Assembly: GCF_900098925.1 (NCBI RefSeq)
Contig: NZ_LT622360.1
Location: 387,136 to 451,135, forward strand
Length of the DNA stretch: 64,000 nt
Reading direction: 5' to 3'
DNA from: Bacillus massiliglaciei
GTDB lineage: Bacteria > Bacillota > Bacilli > Bacillales > DSM-1321
Shown here: positions 7,780 through 16,322 of the stretch, one piece after another
Layout of the letters: the number at the start of each line of letters is the position of its first letter
Numbering within the stretch: the first letter of the stretch is position 1
The notes under the pieces: generated by a model
The model's input: the letters and a program-made list of their open reading frames with translations, nothing else
Databases searched by the model: none
Told to the model about the DNA's origin: nothing
Made by a program: the position numbers and the translations under genes

Positions 7780-8530
7780 ATGCTTTTTTTATCGGATAGA
7801 AAAAGCAATGTCTTCTTCTTGCGTAGTGCATGAGTGAGGGTGCCTTATCAGTCTGAGGCAGCAGACAGGGGGCCATCGTGTTTTCTTTTATATCTGCTCT
7901 CACATCTGATATCTTCCATTGGTCATGGTGAATATCAATATACACCAGTTGGTTTCTTTGAAAACTATAGAGGCGGTATCGCTCCAGAAGCCAAAACTCA
8001 AGAGACTCTTTCTCAGGCTCATACATTTTAGGACCAGGCTGATAGGAGGCACGGAAATCCTCCTGGTTTCCTGCTTTTGTAAAACTGCTTTTGAAGGTAA
8101 CGTGTCTGTCTCGGCCCGTTTCCATTCCCATTTTTGCTTTACGGTAAGGAAGTCCGGTCCCCAGTCTTGCCCCTAATACGGCAGAATACCTAGTCGTATC
8201 AAGACTGAAAAAATAAATGGATGGAATTCCTTTGTTGATCACATACGTCCTTACATTAAGTTCCGGCACAAAGTTCAGGTGCGGGATGGGGGGAAGATAC
8301 CTGAATCTGAAATCAGTAATATGAAAGGAAACCAAACTGATCCAAGCTGTGCCATTAAAGGTATCCAGTTCAATAGATTCAGGAAGCAATTTTTTTATTT
8401 TTTCGGGTTCACAAGGCCAATGAGCAAAAAAAACATCATTCCATACTTGTGTCATGGCCCAATTGGAGTCTGGCATAGGGAAGGGCCGGTGCTCTGTTTC
8501 TTGAAATTCCCAATGTTTGCTGCTATTCAT
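7778..8530 (-). CDS. yqjF: YqjF family protein (DUF2071)
   Basis: 250-residue protein of the YqjF/DUF2071 family, whose members have an acetoacetate-decarboxylase-like fold and no established reaction. Family features include the N-terminal MTQVWNDVFFAHWPCEPEKI, the LVSFHITDFR strand, NVRTYV (residue 91 on) and GIPSIYFFSLD. It has no signal peptide. Monocistronic and convergent with prfC. Frameshifts are absent, unlike several neighbours. The symbol is assigned on family resemblance only. Confidence 0.8.
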   Translation of the reverse strand: MNSSKHWEFQETEHRPFPMPDSNWAMTQVWNDVFFAHWPCEPEKIKKLLPESIELDTFNGTAWISLVSFHITDFRFRYLPPIPHLNFVPELNVRTYVINKGIPSIYFFSLDTTRYSAVLGARLGTGLPYRKAKMGMETGRDRHVTFKSSFTKAGNQEDFRASYQPGPKMYEPEKESLEFWLLERYRLYSFQRNQLVYIDIHHDQWKISDVRADIKENTMAPCLLPQTDKAPSLMHYARRRHCFFYPIKKA

Positions 8531-8680
8531 AAAATAAATCCCCCCAAAAGCTGTGGCTAGTTCTTAAAACATCTAAAAGTATGCTTAGTTTACTCAGCTT
8601 TTATATAGTTAAGATACCCTTACCGTTTTATAATAATCTTATCTGTCTTTATAAATAATAAGGAGAAAATCTATTAAACT

Positions 8681-8709
8681 TTGACAAGAAGGATAAAAGT
8701 CGTTATATT
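8681..8709 (+). promoter_or_regulatory. SigA-type promoter of nhaC
   Basis: TTGACA at 8681-8686 and TATATT at 8704-8709 with a 17-base spacer, about 60 bases before the nhaC start. Confidence 0.7.
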
Positions 8710-8777
8710 GATATAGTGCTTTAACGCTTAAAAGTGTGTTAGTATGTATAAATATTAGTTGAAATGGGGATATATTT

Positions 8778-10160
8778 ATGTTTGTAGAGGATGCAAAGCT
8801 AAAGCTTCCCGTTATTGAAGCTTTAAGTATTTTAACGTTCCTTTTATTAATAATCGGAATTGGGATAATTCAATATGGACAAGGGCCGCATATCCCAATT
8901 GCTGCTTCCATTTTCTTTTTGTTTTTATATGGAAAATGGAAAGGTCTTTCGTTTTCAGATATGGAATCGGCTCTTATAAAAGGAGCTGCATCAGGTCTTG
9001 GAGCAATTTATATCTTTTTCCTGATTGGCATGCTGATTGCTGCCTGGATGGCCGGCGGCACTATCCCAACCATTATGCACTATGGCCTGTCCATCATTTC
9101 CGGAAATTCCTTTTATGCTATCGTATTTATTATAACTTCAATTTTGGGGCTTTGTATTGGCAGTTCCTTGACAACGGCTGCAACGTTAGGTGTTGCTTTT
9201 ATAGGAATGGCTTCCGCTATGGATATTTCCCTGGAAATAACTGCCGGTGCAATCATATCTGGTGCCTTTCTTGGAGATAAAATGTCGCCGGTTTCGGATA
9301 CAACCAATCTTGCTTCGGAAACAGTCGGTGTACCGCTTTTTGAACATATAAAAAATATGATGTGGACCACACTGCCCGGTTTTATTATCACATTTATACT
9401 ATTTTGGATTCTCTCACCGAATGCAGGGAGCATTAATATGGAGGAGCTGACAAAGCTTAACAATCTTCTTCTGGAAGAAGCGGTAGTCAGTCCATGGAGT
9501 CTTATTCCTTTCATCGTTGTTGCCATTCTGGCACTGAGAAGAGTACCTGCGCTGATGACTCTGGCTGGGGGTGTTGTTTCTGCATGTATCATTACACTGT
9601 TTCTGTCAGATATAAGCATAGCCCAAATTGCCGAAATCTTGTTTAGCGGCTATGTCATGAACAGCGGTGTCGAGCAGCTCGATTCCATCCTGACAAGAGG
9701 GGGAATCGAGAGCATGATGTTTTCGATTTCCTTGGTCCTTCTGGCACTGGGGATGGGCGGGCTTCTGTTTCAGCTGGGTATCATTCCTTCCATTTTGATG
9801 GCTGTTCAAAGAGCATTAACAACTACTAGAAGGCTGATAGGAGTTACCATTATCTCTGGTATAGGTGTTAACGTAAGTGTCGGTGAACAATATCTATCCA
9901 TCCTTCTGCCTGGGAGAGCCTTTGCGGATCACTATGACAGACTGGGCCTTCAGCGGAAGACGCTGGCGAGAGTTCTGGAAGACTCAGGTACAGTGATTAA
10001 TCCGCTTATCCCGTGGGGAGTCTGCGGTGTATTCTTAACAAAAGTGCTGGGCGTAGCAACATTAGATTACTTGCCTTTTGCGATATTTTGTCTAGTAAGT
10101 CCAGTCTTGAGCCTTCTAAGCGGTCTCACAGGAATCGGTATTCACAAGAAGCATAACTGA
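8778..10160 (+). CDS. nhaC: Na+/H+ antiporter, NhaC family
   Basis: 460-residue membrane protein with about eleven hydrophobic segments that expels sodium in exchange for protons. Family motifs include the GSSLTTAATLGVAF segment near residue 128 and GDKMSPVSDTTNLA near 170, the conserved core of NhaC, and a second LEDSGTVINPLIPWG motif near 405. The ribosome site (GGGGATATATTT) is moderate. A good SigA promoter lies upstream and a terminator downstream, so it is monocistronic. Related B. subtilis proteins include NhaC and the malate/lactate antiporter MleN; the substrate ion is therefore not certain. Confidence 0.88.
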   Translation: MFVEDAKLKLPVIEALSILTFLLLIIGIGIIQYGQGPHIPIAASIFFLFLYGKWKGLSFSDMESALIKGAASGLGAIYIFFLIGMLIAAWMAGGTIPTIMHYGLSIISGNSFYAIVFIITSILGLCIGSSLTTAATLGVAFIGMASAMDISLEITAGAIISGAFLGDKMSPVSDTTNLASETVGVPLFEHIKNMMWTTLPGFIITFILFWILSPNAGSINMEELTKLNNLLLEEAVVSPWSLIPFIVVAILALRRVPALMTLAGGVVSACIITLFLSDISIAQIAEILFSGYVMNSGVEQLDSILTRGGIESMMFSISLVLLALGMGGLLFQLGIIPSILMAVQRALTTTRRLIGVTIISGIGVNVSVGEQYLSILLPGRAFADHYDRLGLQRKTLARVLEDSGTVINPLIPWGVCGVFLTKVLGVATLDYLPFAIFCLVSPVLSLLSGLTGIGIHKKHN

Positions 10161-10272
10161 GCAGCCTGTTTCCAATAGTGATAAGGACTGATATCGAGCT
10201 GGTTTTAAGTATTTGTCGATGAGGAGCAATATAAGAATTGCATATACATCCGAAAAAAGGGAAAACCCATGC

Positions 10273-10306
10273 AAAAAGGTCCAAGCATTAGTGCTCGGAC
10301 CTTTTT
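10273..10306. terminator. Bidirectional terminator between nhaC and ftsW
   Basis: AAAAAGGTCC...GGACCTTTTT perfect arms with an inner AGC/GCT pairing; lies between convergent genes. Confidence 0.85.
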
Positions 10307-10313
10307 GTATAGG

Positions 10314-11513
10314 TTATCTGGGAGTAGCTGTTTGTTCGGTGAAGGCACTATCAGTAATGGGGTTCTCCTTGTCGGCCAAGAGATTCATTCTCATAATTAT
10401 GTTCTGGTAAATTCCCATGGAAATCATCAAAACTAATAGGGAGGAGCCTCCATAGCTTATAAAAGGAAGAGTGATTCCGGTGATCGGAATAAGTCCCGTC
10501 ACTCCGCCGACATTAATGAACACCTGTATGCCAATCATCGATGAGATGCCAATCAGCAAAAGGCTCCCGAATGGATCTTTACACTTTGCGGAAAGTAAAA
10601 ACCCGCGTAAAACAATGAAGCCAAGTGCCAATAAGACAAAGGCGACTCCGAAAATCCCTAATTCTTCAGCAATCACAGCCATAATAAAATCAGTATGTGA
10701 TTCAGGCAGATAACCATACTTTTGAACACTATCCCCAAGACCGACACCGGTCAGGCCCCCTGATCCGATTGCAAACAAGGAGTTAACCAGCTGGTATCCA
10801 TCTTTATCGGCCGTGCCAAAGGGGTCCATGAACCCGGTAAAACGGGAAATCTTATTTTCTGAAAGCAGCGACGAGAAATTTCCTGTCACGAAAAATCCCA
10901 AGCCAAAGATTAAGGCTACTCCCATCGTCAGGAGACCTAATTTAAAAAGGCTTTTGAAACTCATGCCTGATGAAATGATTATAGCGCCAGAAATTAAAAA
11001 AATGATGGCAGCTGTTCCATAGTCAGGCTGAATGGCAATCAGAAAGCAGATGAAAACCAGAAAAATGATAGGTGGCATAATCGCTTTATCCATATTATTG
11101 ATTAAATTCTGGCGTTTTCCATAAATGGCTGCAAGGTAAATAATCAGTGCCAGTTTGGCAAATTCACCTGGCTGAATGGAACTTGAACCAACTTTGAACC
11201 AGCTTTGCGCGCCGCCGGCCGTATGTCCAATAGAGTTAACCAAAAACAAAAAACCGGCAATCCCGAACATCATAAACATCAAGAACTTTTTATTCTGATA
11301 AGCTTTATAAGGGAAAACCATCGCCATTAGCATAGCAATAAAAGAAATTATCAAATAGGTTCTTTGTTTGTCAAAAAAGAAATCCGGCGACTGGTCATAG
11401 CGGGTAACGGCAGTAATCATACTTGAACTGTATATCATTACCAGACCGAACAAGCAGAGCAGCACAACAGCAATAAAGGTAGGGTAGTCGTAGGCTTTAA
11501 TAATTCTTTTCAT
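10314..11513 (-). CDS. ftsW: FtsW/RodA family peptidoglycan glycosyltransferase (SEDS protein)
   Basis: About 399 residues with ten membrane segments. SEDS proteins polymerise lipid II at the septum (FtsW) or sidewall (RodA) with a partner penicillin-binding protein. Visible family motifs are the N-terminal GLVMIYSSS, GAQSWFKVGSSSIQPGEFAKL in the first half, QPDYGTAAI, and the ESHTDFIMAVIAEELG plus PFISYGGSS motifs near the end. The last group resembles FtsW more than RodA. I place the start at MKRIIKAYDYPTF because GAGGTGA lies eight bases ahead; the frame is open seven codons further. Monocistronic; B. subtilis FtsW lies elsewhere (ylaO). Confidence 0.88.
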   Translation of the reverse strand: MKRIIKAYDYPTFIAVVLLCLFGLVMIYSSSMITAVTRYDQSPDFFFDKQRTYLIISFIAMLMAMVFPYKAYQNKKFLMFMMFGIAGFLFLVNSIGHTAGGAQSWFKVGSSSIQPGEFAKLALIIYLAAIYGKRQNLINNMDKAIMPPIIFLVFICFLIAIQPDYGTAAIIFLISGAIIISSGMSFKSLFKLGLLTMGVALIFGLGFFVTGNFSSLLSENKISRFTGFMDPFGTADKDGYQLVNSLFAIGSGGLTGVGLGDSVQKYGYLPESHTDFIMAVIAEELGIFGVAFVLLALGFIVLRGFLLSAKCKDPFGSLLLIGISSMIGIQVFINVGGVTGLIPITGITLPFISYGGSSLLVLMISMGIYQNIIMRMNLLADKENPITDSAFTEQTATPR

Positions 11514-11841
11514 CTGTCCGTTCACCTCAATCAATATACGCGAAAAAATCGCCTTCTTCTATACTACCGGAAAAACACCAACTATGATAATAAAAATCTC
11601 AAATAATCGCAAAGAAAATATCTATTCTAGGATGAAATCTAATTACTTTTTTATAAATTCGAGAACAGTCTAAATGATCCCTTCTTTGAAAATAATGAAA
11701 ATAAAGGCATTATAATCTGCTTGCTGTATTTGATCTAATCCGTTGCTTGCAAAACTGTTTAACGATATGTTTAAGAATTGAAACATATCTGAATAGACAG
11801 CCACTGTATAATAGATAAAACTAAATAGAAGGGGGAACAGC
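11514..11841. other. Intergenic region, divergent promoters of ftsW and aldehyde dehydrogenase
   Basis: No convincing gene. An extended TGTATAAT -10-like sequence sits at about 11804-11811, roughly 30 bases before the aldehyde dehydrogenase start, with an inverted GATATGTTT/AAACATATC pair (11764-11791) just upstream that could be an operator. The rest is AT-rich and unremarkable. Confidence 0.5.
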
Positions 11842-13386
11842 ATGAAAGAATCTGTAGGAGAATGGAAGGTATACTCACCTGCAACGGGAGAGGAAATAGC
11901 TAGAATGCAGGAGACTGCGGCTGAACAGGTGCCATTCATCTATAAGGAAGCCAGAAAAGCACAGGTCTCCTGGGCAGCCTTTTCAATTAAAAAGCGTTTA
12001 GCCTTTTTAAAGAAGCTCCGGCTATTAATGGTTGAGAGAATGGAAGAGATGGCTGAGGCTATTTCTCAAGATACAGGTAAGGTGAAAACGGAAGCGCTTG
12101 TTGCTGATATAATGCCTGTTATAGAGGGAATCAGACATATTGAAAAGACAGCTGAAAAAAATCTGGCCAGGCAAAAGAAAGCAACGCCGCTTCTTATGTT
12201 TGGGAGAAAGTCTTATGTGGATTATATGCCGCGTGGAGCTGTACTCGTTATTTCACCATGGAATTATCCTCTTCAATTAGCGATGATCCCGATTGTCAGT
12301 GCATTGGCAGCGGGGAACAGTGTAGTTGCTAAACCATCCGAAGTGACTCCTTATGTTGGGGTATATATGGAGAGACTGTTCAGGGAGGCCGGATTCCCAA
12401 AAGGAACCGTCCAGTTTGCCCATGGCGGAAAAGAACTCGGGGCTCTGCTGACAAATGCCAAGCCGGATTATATTTTTTTTACGGGGTCTGTCAGAACGGG
12501 CAAAATAATCGGAGAGCTTGCGGCCAAAGAGTTGATTCCAGTAACGCTTGAGCTGGGAGGAAAGGATCCAATGATTATCTTTAAGGATGCTAACCTTGAA
12601 CGCGCTGCCAATGCAGCGATCTGGGGAGGATTTACAAACAGCGGTCAAGTCTGCATGAGTGTAGAAAGGGTATATGCAGAACGAACGATTTACCTTGAGT
12701 TTCTTAAGCTTATAAAGGAAAAGACTCTTTCTTTGCGGCAGGGAGCCAGTGTGGATGATGATATCGGCTCAATGACTTTCCCTGCACAGCGGGAGATCGT
12801 CTCAAGCCATATAAGGGATGCATTGGAAAAAGGAGCGATTCTGGAGACTGGGAAGTATCCAGATCAATGGAAACTGGATGAGAAGACATTGTTCCTTGAG
12901 CCGATGATTCTTTCCGGTGCAGATCATTCCATGAAAGCAGTAACGGAAGAAACATTTGGCCCTGTTTTGCCCATTATTCCTTTTGACACAGAAGAAGAAG
13001 CAGTAAATCTTGCGAATGACAGTAAGTATGGGTTAAATTCCAGCGTATGGACAGAAGATCTGGCAAAAGCGGATCGCGTCACCAAACAGCTTGTAACTGG
13101 AGCAGTCAATATAAATGATGTCCTTGGCACGGTTGCCAATCATGAATTGCCTTTTGGAGGAGCGAAACAAAGCGGAATTGGGCGGTATCATGGCGAAAAT
13201 GGCTTAAGAATCTTTTGTCACGAAAAAGCGGTAATGATTCATTCAGGCAAAGGAAAGACAGAAATCCAATGGTACCCCTATAAAAAGAAGTATGATTCTT
13301 TCCTTTCTCTCTTCAAAAATTATTTCGGGAGACGTACAAATTGGATAAATTTAATAAAAGACTATATAAAAATAAGAAAAATGTGA
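11842..13386 (+). CDS. NAD(P)-dependent aldehyde dehydrogenase
   Basis: 514-residue ALDH superfamily enzyme that oxidises an aldehyde to its acid. Catalytic Glu237 is in TLELGGKD and the nucleophile Cys271 in SGQVCMS. Cofactor-site residues are in SPWNYPLQL (Asn) and the FTGSVRTG loop. The C-terminal 40 residues after HSGKGKT are basic and aromatic (WYPYKKKYDSF), resembling class 3 ALDHs that associate with membranes, and B. subtilis YwdH-type enzymes. The substrate is unknown. The ribosome site GAAGGGGG precedes the ATG. No partner genes in the same direction; the manganese riboswitch transcript begins about 60-90 bases downstream. Confidence 0.9.
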   Translation: MKESVGEWKVYSPATGEEIARMQETAAEQVPFIYKEARKAQVSWAAFSIKKRLAFLKKLRLLMVERMEEMAEAISQDTGKVKTEALVADIMPVIEGIRHIEKTAEKNLARQKKATPLLMFGRKSYVDYMPRGAVLVISPWNYPLQLAMIPIVSALAAGNSVVAKPSEVTPYVGVYMERLFREAGFPKGTVQFAHGGKELGALLTNAKPDYIFFTGSVRTGKIIGELAAKELIPVTLELGGKDPMIIFKDANLERAANAAIWGGFTNSGQVCMSVERVYAERTIYLEFLKLIKEKTLSLRQGASVDDDIGSMTFPAQREIVSSHIRDALEKGAILETGKYPDQWKLDEKTLFLEPMILSGADHSMKAVTEETFGPVLPIIPFDTEEEAVNLANDSKYGLNSSVWTEDLAKADRVTKQLVTGAVNINDVLGTVANHELPFGGAKQSGIGRYHGENGLRIFCHEKAVMIHSGKGKTEIQWYPYKKKYDSFLSLFKNYFGRRTNWINLIKDYIKIRKM

Positions 13387-13477
13387 ATTAACGAACTATT
13401 TTACAAATAAGGCATAAAATGACTTGTAATTAGCGTATTTATCGGTTAAACTGAACTTATCATAACTGATTTTCCTT

Positions 13478-13618
13478 TACAAAGGGGAGTAGCGTTAGGG
13501 GCAACCCTAAAACAAAGTCGTCATTACATGGATGTCTATGCATCCATCGGCTTTGTTAGCATGGTATTCATGCTCAGCAAGACCTTTGCCTATCCGCGGC
13601 AGAGGTCTTTTTGTTTTT
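13478..13618 (+). promoter_or_regulatory. yybP-ykoY manganese riboswitch with terminator
   Basis: The AAAGGGGAGTAGCG opening (from 13481), the GTCGTCA box near 13522 and the closing CAGCAAGACCTTTGCC (about 13575-13590) are hallmarks of the yybP-ykoY aptamer, which binds Mn2+. The closing segment is also the 5' arm of a terminator, AGACCTTTGCC pairing with GGCAGAGGTCT and followed by TTTTTG. Manganese binding is expected to favour the aptamer and prevent termination, switching on the exporter downstream. Family and mechanism are established for B. subtilis; this copy is recognised from sequence. Confidence 0.93.
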
Positions 13619-13672
13619 GCCGATTAGAAATAGGGTGGAGAGTTCAAACTATCTATAATGGAGGTAGAAAAC

Positions 13673-14431
13673 ATGGAAGCATCATTATTTCTTGAGTATG
13701 GCTGGGTCTTGCTAGTGCTAATTGGACTTGAAGGGATTCTTGCAGCTGACAATGCTGTTGTTATGGCTGTCATGGTTAAGCATTTGCCTAAAGAACAGCA
13801 GAAAAAGGCTTTGTTCTATGGACTTCTTGGAGCCTTTGTTTTCCGATTTGGAAGTTTGTTCTTAATATCATTCCTGGTTAATGTTTGGTATATCCAGGCC
13901 TTGGGCGCTATTTACCTGCTTTATATTGCCGGAAGTCATCTGGTGAAGAAATATAGCAGCGGAAAGACGGATGAAGTGAAGAAAAAAGAATCGAAATCCG
14001 GTTTTTGGATGACTGTTTTGAAGGTTGAACTGGCGGATATTGCTTTTGCAATTGATTCCATGCTGGCCGCAGTTGCCTTAGCCATCACGCTGCCGGAAAC
14101 TGGCTGGGCGAAAATTGGCGGTATAGACGGGGGGCAGTTTACGGTGATGCTGCTTGGCGGAATTATCGGACTGGTCATTATGCGTTTTGCTGCTACGGCT
14201 TTCGTTAAACTGCTTCATAAAAGGCCATCACTTGAGACAGCAGCATTTTTGATTGTTGGCTGGGTAGGTGTAAAACTGGCTGTTTATACACTGGCTCATC
14301 CGGCATTGGGAATACTTGATGAACATTTTCCTGAAACAGCTGCTTGGAAAACTGTATTTTGGACAGTTCTCGTCGGCATAGCTGCAGCAGCCTTTTTCAT
14401 AACAGGAAAAAAAGATACGCAGCAGGCGTAA
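13673..14431 (+). CDS. ykoY: YkoY, TerC-family manganese exporter
   Basis: 252-residue TerC-family membrane protein with about seven segments. Homologues YkoY (MeeY) and YceF export Mn2+ and supply metal to secreted proteins. Acidic membrane residues typical of the family are visible in LIGLEGILAADNAVV (residues 16-30) and VELADIAFAIDSMLAA near 122. I choose the ATG at 13673 because ATGGAGG is eight bases ahead; the ATG at 13658 is part of that ribosome site. It is governed by the riboswitch immediately upstream, and followed by a terminator that has been split by an IS element. Confidence 0.92.
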   Translation: MEASLFLEYGWVLLVLIGLEGILAADNAVVMAVMVKHLPKEQQKKALFYGLLGAFVFRFGSLFLISFLVNVWYIQALGAIYLLYIAGSHLVKKYSSGKTDEVKKKESKSGFWMTVLKVELADIAFAIDSMLAAVALAITLPETGWAKIGGIDGGQFTVMLLGGIIGLVIMRFAATAFVKLLHKRPSLETAAFLIVGWVGVKLAVYTLAHPALGILDEHFPETAAWKTVFWTVLVGIAAAAFFITGKKDTQQA

Positions 14432-14539
14432 TATTCTAGCGCATTCTATAGGAAACACGGCTGAAGGGGCAGAGATAACAAAAAACCATCACTTTTCTTA
14501 CAGTGGACTTACCCCTGTCAAGTAGACAGCTATAAAAGA

Positions 14540-15363
14540 CTATGCAGCCATCTGGCATCGGAATTCAATCGGTGCTAGGTGGCTGAGTCGTTTTTGAAAG
14601 CGTTGATAGTTATAAAAATAAATATAGTTTTCAACAGCGAGGGTTAATTCTTCATCCGTTTCAAAATGTGAGAGATAAATGCATTCACTTTTTAAGTGGG
14701 AAAAAATGATTCGATACAGGCATTATCATGGCAGTTCCCCTTACGGGAATGGCTACCAATAATCCCTAAATGACTCAGCTGTTTATGATACGCATGAGAT
14801 GTATACTGAAATCCTTGGTCAGAGTGAAGGATACTTCTGTACACATTTCTTTTTTTCGTTAATGATTCAACTGTCTCTAAAACGAGTTTTAGATCATTAC
14901 ATTTACTGATTTTCCAAGCAACGATTTCATTATTATATAAATCTTGTACGGCCGATAGATATAAGAATCCTTCTTTTGCCGGTAGATATGTAATATCTGT
15001 AACCAGCACTTCATTCCATTGTCGATCTTTAAACTGACGATCTACAATATTCTCAAAAATTCGTGACTCTTTCCCTTTGAAAAAACGCCGTTTCTTACGA
15101 ATGATGGATTGTACACCGAGCTCATGCATTAATCGATACACTTTTTTATGATTCACCAAGAAGCCTCGTTCTTGTAAAGCAATTTTCATGCGAGGATAGC
15201 CATATTCCTTATGTTCTTGGTGGATTGTTAAAATCTGTTGTTTTAATGATAGGTCTTTTTTCGCACGACTTGATTGACGACCATTCTTGATCCATTTGTA
15301 GTAACCAGAACGCTGTATTCCCGCCATTTCAGCTAACCAAGTGATGGGATAACGATCCTTCAT
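14540..15363 (-). pseudogene. IS3-family transposase OrfB (DDE integrase), frameshifted
   Basis: Retroviral-integrase-type catalytic subunit. The first Asp is in VTDITYLP and the second in LHSDQGFQY. The frame breaks at ACIESFF, just where the catalytic Glu sits, because the T-run at 14701-14706 has six bases where seven are needed. The continuing frame SHLKSECIYLSHFETDEE and the C-terminus FNYQRFQKRLSHL-like segment down to CQMAA and stop at 14540 are otherwise intact. The normal product is an OrfA-OrfB fusion made by -1 frameshifting at 15429-15435. Confidence 0.85.
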
Positions 15364-15410
15364 GGAATCGATGATTTGATATCGATCGGAATAACTCGGT
15401 GCACCTCCTC

Positions 15411-15731
15411 TTACAGATTTGGATACTGCTTTTTTAAGTATTCGACCTGTGCTTTGTAATAGTCTCTTTCTTCTTCAATCGATGTAAAGTGAATGCGTTT
15501 CCCCTTTAATGGGTTCGCTACTCCCTTAGCTCCAGATCCAATGGATGGTAATCGTTTAAAGGCCTCCGTACTTTCGGCTTCCTTGAATTTTTTGACCCAG
15601 GCTTTTACTTGTGACGAATTTCTAATATTGTAAGTATCGGCAATGACTTGATAACTGCCTTCCCCACGGAGATAGGCATGAACAACCTCTAATTTTAATT
15701 CGTTTGTATAGACTTGGTTTTTTCTTGTCAT
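15411..15731 (-). CDS. IS3-family transposase OrfA (helix-turn-helix subunit)
   Basis: 106 residues. The helix-turn-helix, VVHAYLRGEGSYQVIADTYN then SSQVKAWVKKF, recognises the IS ends, and a C-terminal coiled segment EERDYYKAQVEYLKK mediates multimerisation. Near its end the mRNA reads A AAA AAG (15429-15435) in the correct phase for -1 slippage. The -1 frame continues without stop into orfB, and an AGAGGAGG downstream could pair with the ribosome and stimulate it. Intact. Confidence 0.9.
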   Translation of the reverse strand: MTRKNQVYTNELKLEVVHAYLRGEGSYQVIADTYNIRNSSQVKAWVKKFKEAESTEAFKRLPSIGSGAKGVANPLKGKRIHFTSIEEERDYYKAQVEYLKKQYPNL

Positions 15732-15837
15732 AGAAAAATCCCCTCCAAGTATAGTGTATCACCATTCAATGGAAATGGTTTTTTACACTGTCTACTTAAA
15801 GGGGATAATATCACAGGGAGAAATGTGATGGTTTTTT

Positions 15838-16322
15838 ACTTATGCGTATGGGATTTAAATTCAGGGGGAGTGCTTTGTAGTCTCTCTCGCTGTTCCCCTG
15901 GAGGACTTTCTGTTCTACCCATAACTTTATCCTAAAAATATTCTGCTTCGGTAACAGCCTCTTATAAATCCTTTTTCAATACATAGTTAGCTGATATAAA
16001 AAATAAATAAAAAACTTTCTTTCGGCGACCCTCAAATCTGTAAAAAGTAAGCCGAATTTATGTGGTAGATGAGTATTAAAATAAGATGAAAAATATATCT
16101 TTTTTAATTTAAATCTTCTGTTTGGCGACAAGTTGAAAACAAATAGTAATGTAGCTGTAAGAAAAGATAAAGAAAAAGCAGTTTGCCTGATTTTCATCAA
16201 TGTTTGTAATGGTTTTGTTAGAGGGAAATAGGCCTTTTGGTACTGTTGAATGAACCCGCTCCGCTTAAGAATAAATATGTTGGCCTGTTTATATATAGGG
16301 TCGGCAGGAGCGAGGTGCAAAT
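15838..16322. other. Intergenic region upstream of sigI
   Basis: No convincing gene; ORFs here are short and lack ribosome sites. A hairpin CAGGGGGA/TTCCCCTG lies at 15862-15900. The stretch 15960-16260 is AT-rich and presumably holds the sigI promoter, but I could not fix the -35 and -10 with confidence. Confidence 0.5.

Larger units (their letters stand above)
14504..15813 (-). mobile_element. IS3-family insertion sequence, IS150-like, 1310 bp
   Basis: Ends carry imperfect inverted repeats: the left begins TGGACTTACCCC and reads on into AAGTAGACAG, and the right, read inward, begins TGATATTATCCCC and reads on into AAGTAGACAG. Both ends start with TG. Flanks show a 3-bp target duplication, CAG at 14501-14503 and CAG at 15814-15816, as expected for IS3 elements. 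It encodes orfA and orfB on the minus strand with an A6G frameshift site. orfB carries a one-base deletion, so the element is probably defective unless that is a sequencing error. Confidence 0.9.
14480..15837 (+). terminator. ykoY terminator split by an IS3-family insertion
   Basis: Left arm AAAAAACCATCAC (14480-14492) plus TTTCT, and right arm AGAAA (15819-15823) plus GTGATGGTTTTTT (15825-15837) are fully complementary. Rejoined without the IS and one copy of the CAG duplication they form a perfect intrinsic terminator whose loop (TACAGGG) is the insertion point. The 1.3 kb now between the arms should weaken termination. Confidence 0.8.

Noticed and set aside
9113-9619. 168-codon minus-strand ORF inside nhaC
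   Set aside because: Shadow of the transporter gene; no ribosome site and unlike any family.
15714-15935. 73-codon plus-strand ORF across the right end of the IS
   Set aside because: Starts inside the IS end, has no ribosome site and runs through the broken terminator; a chance frame.
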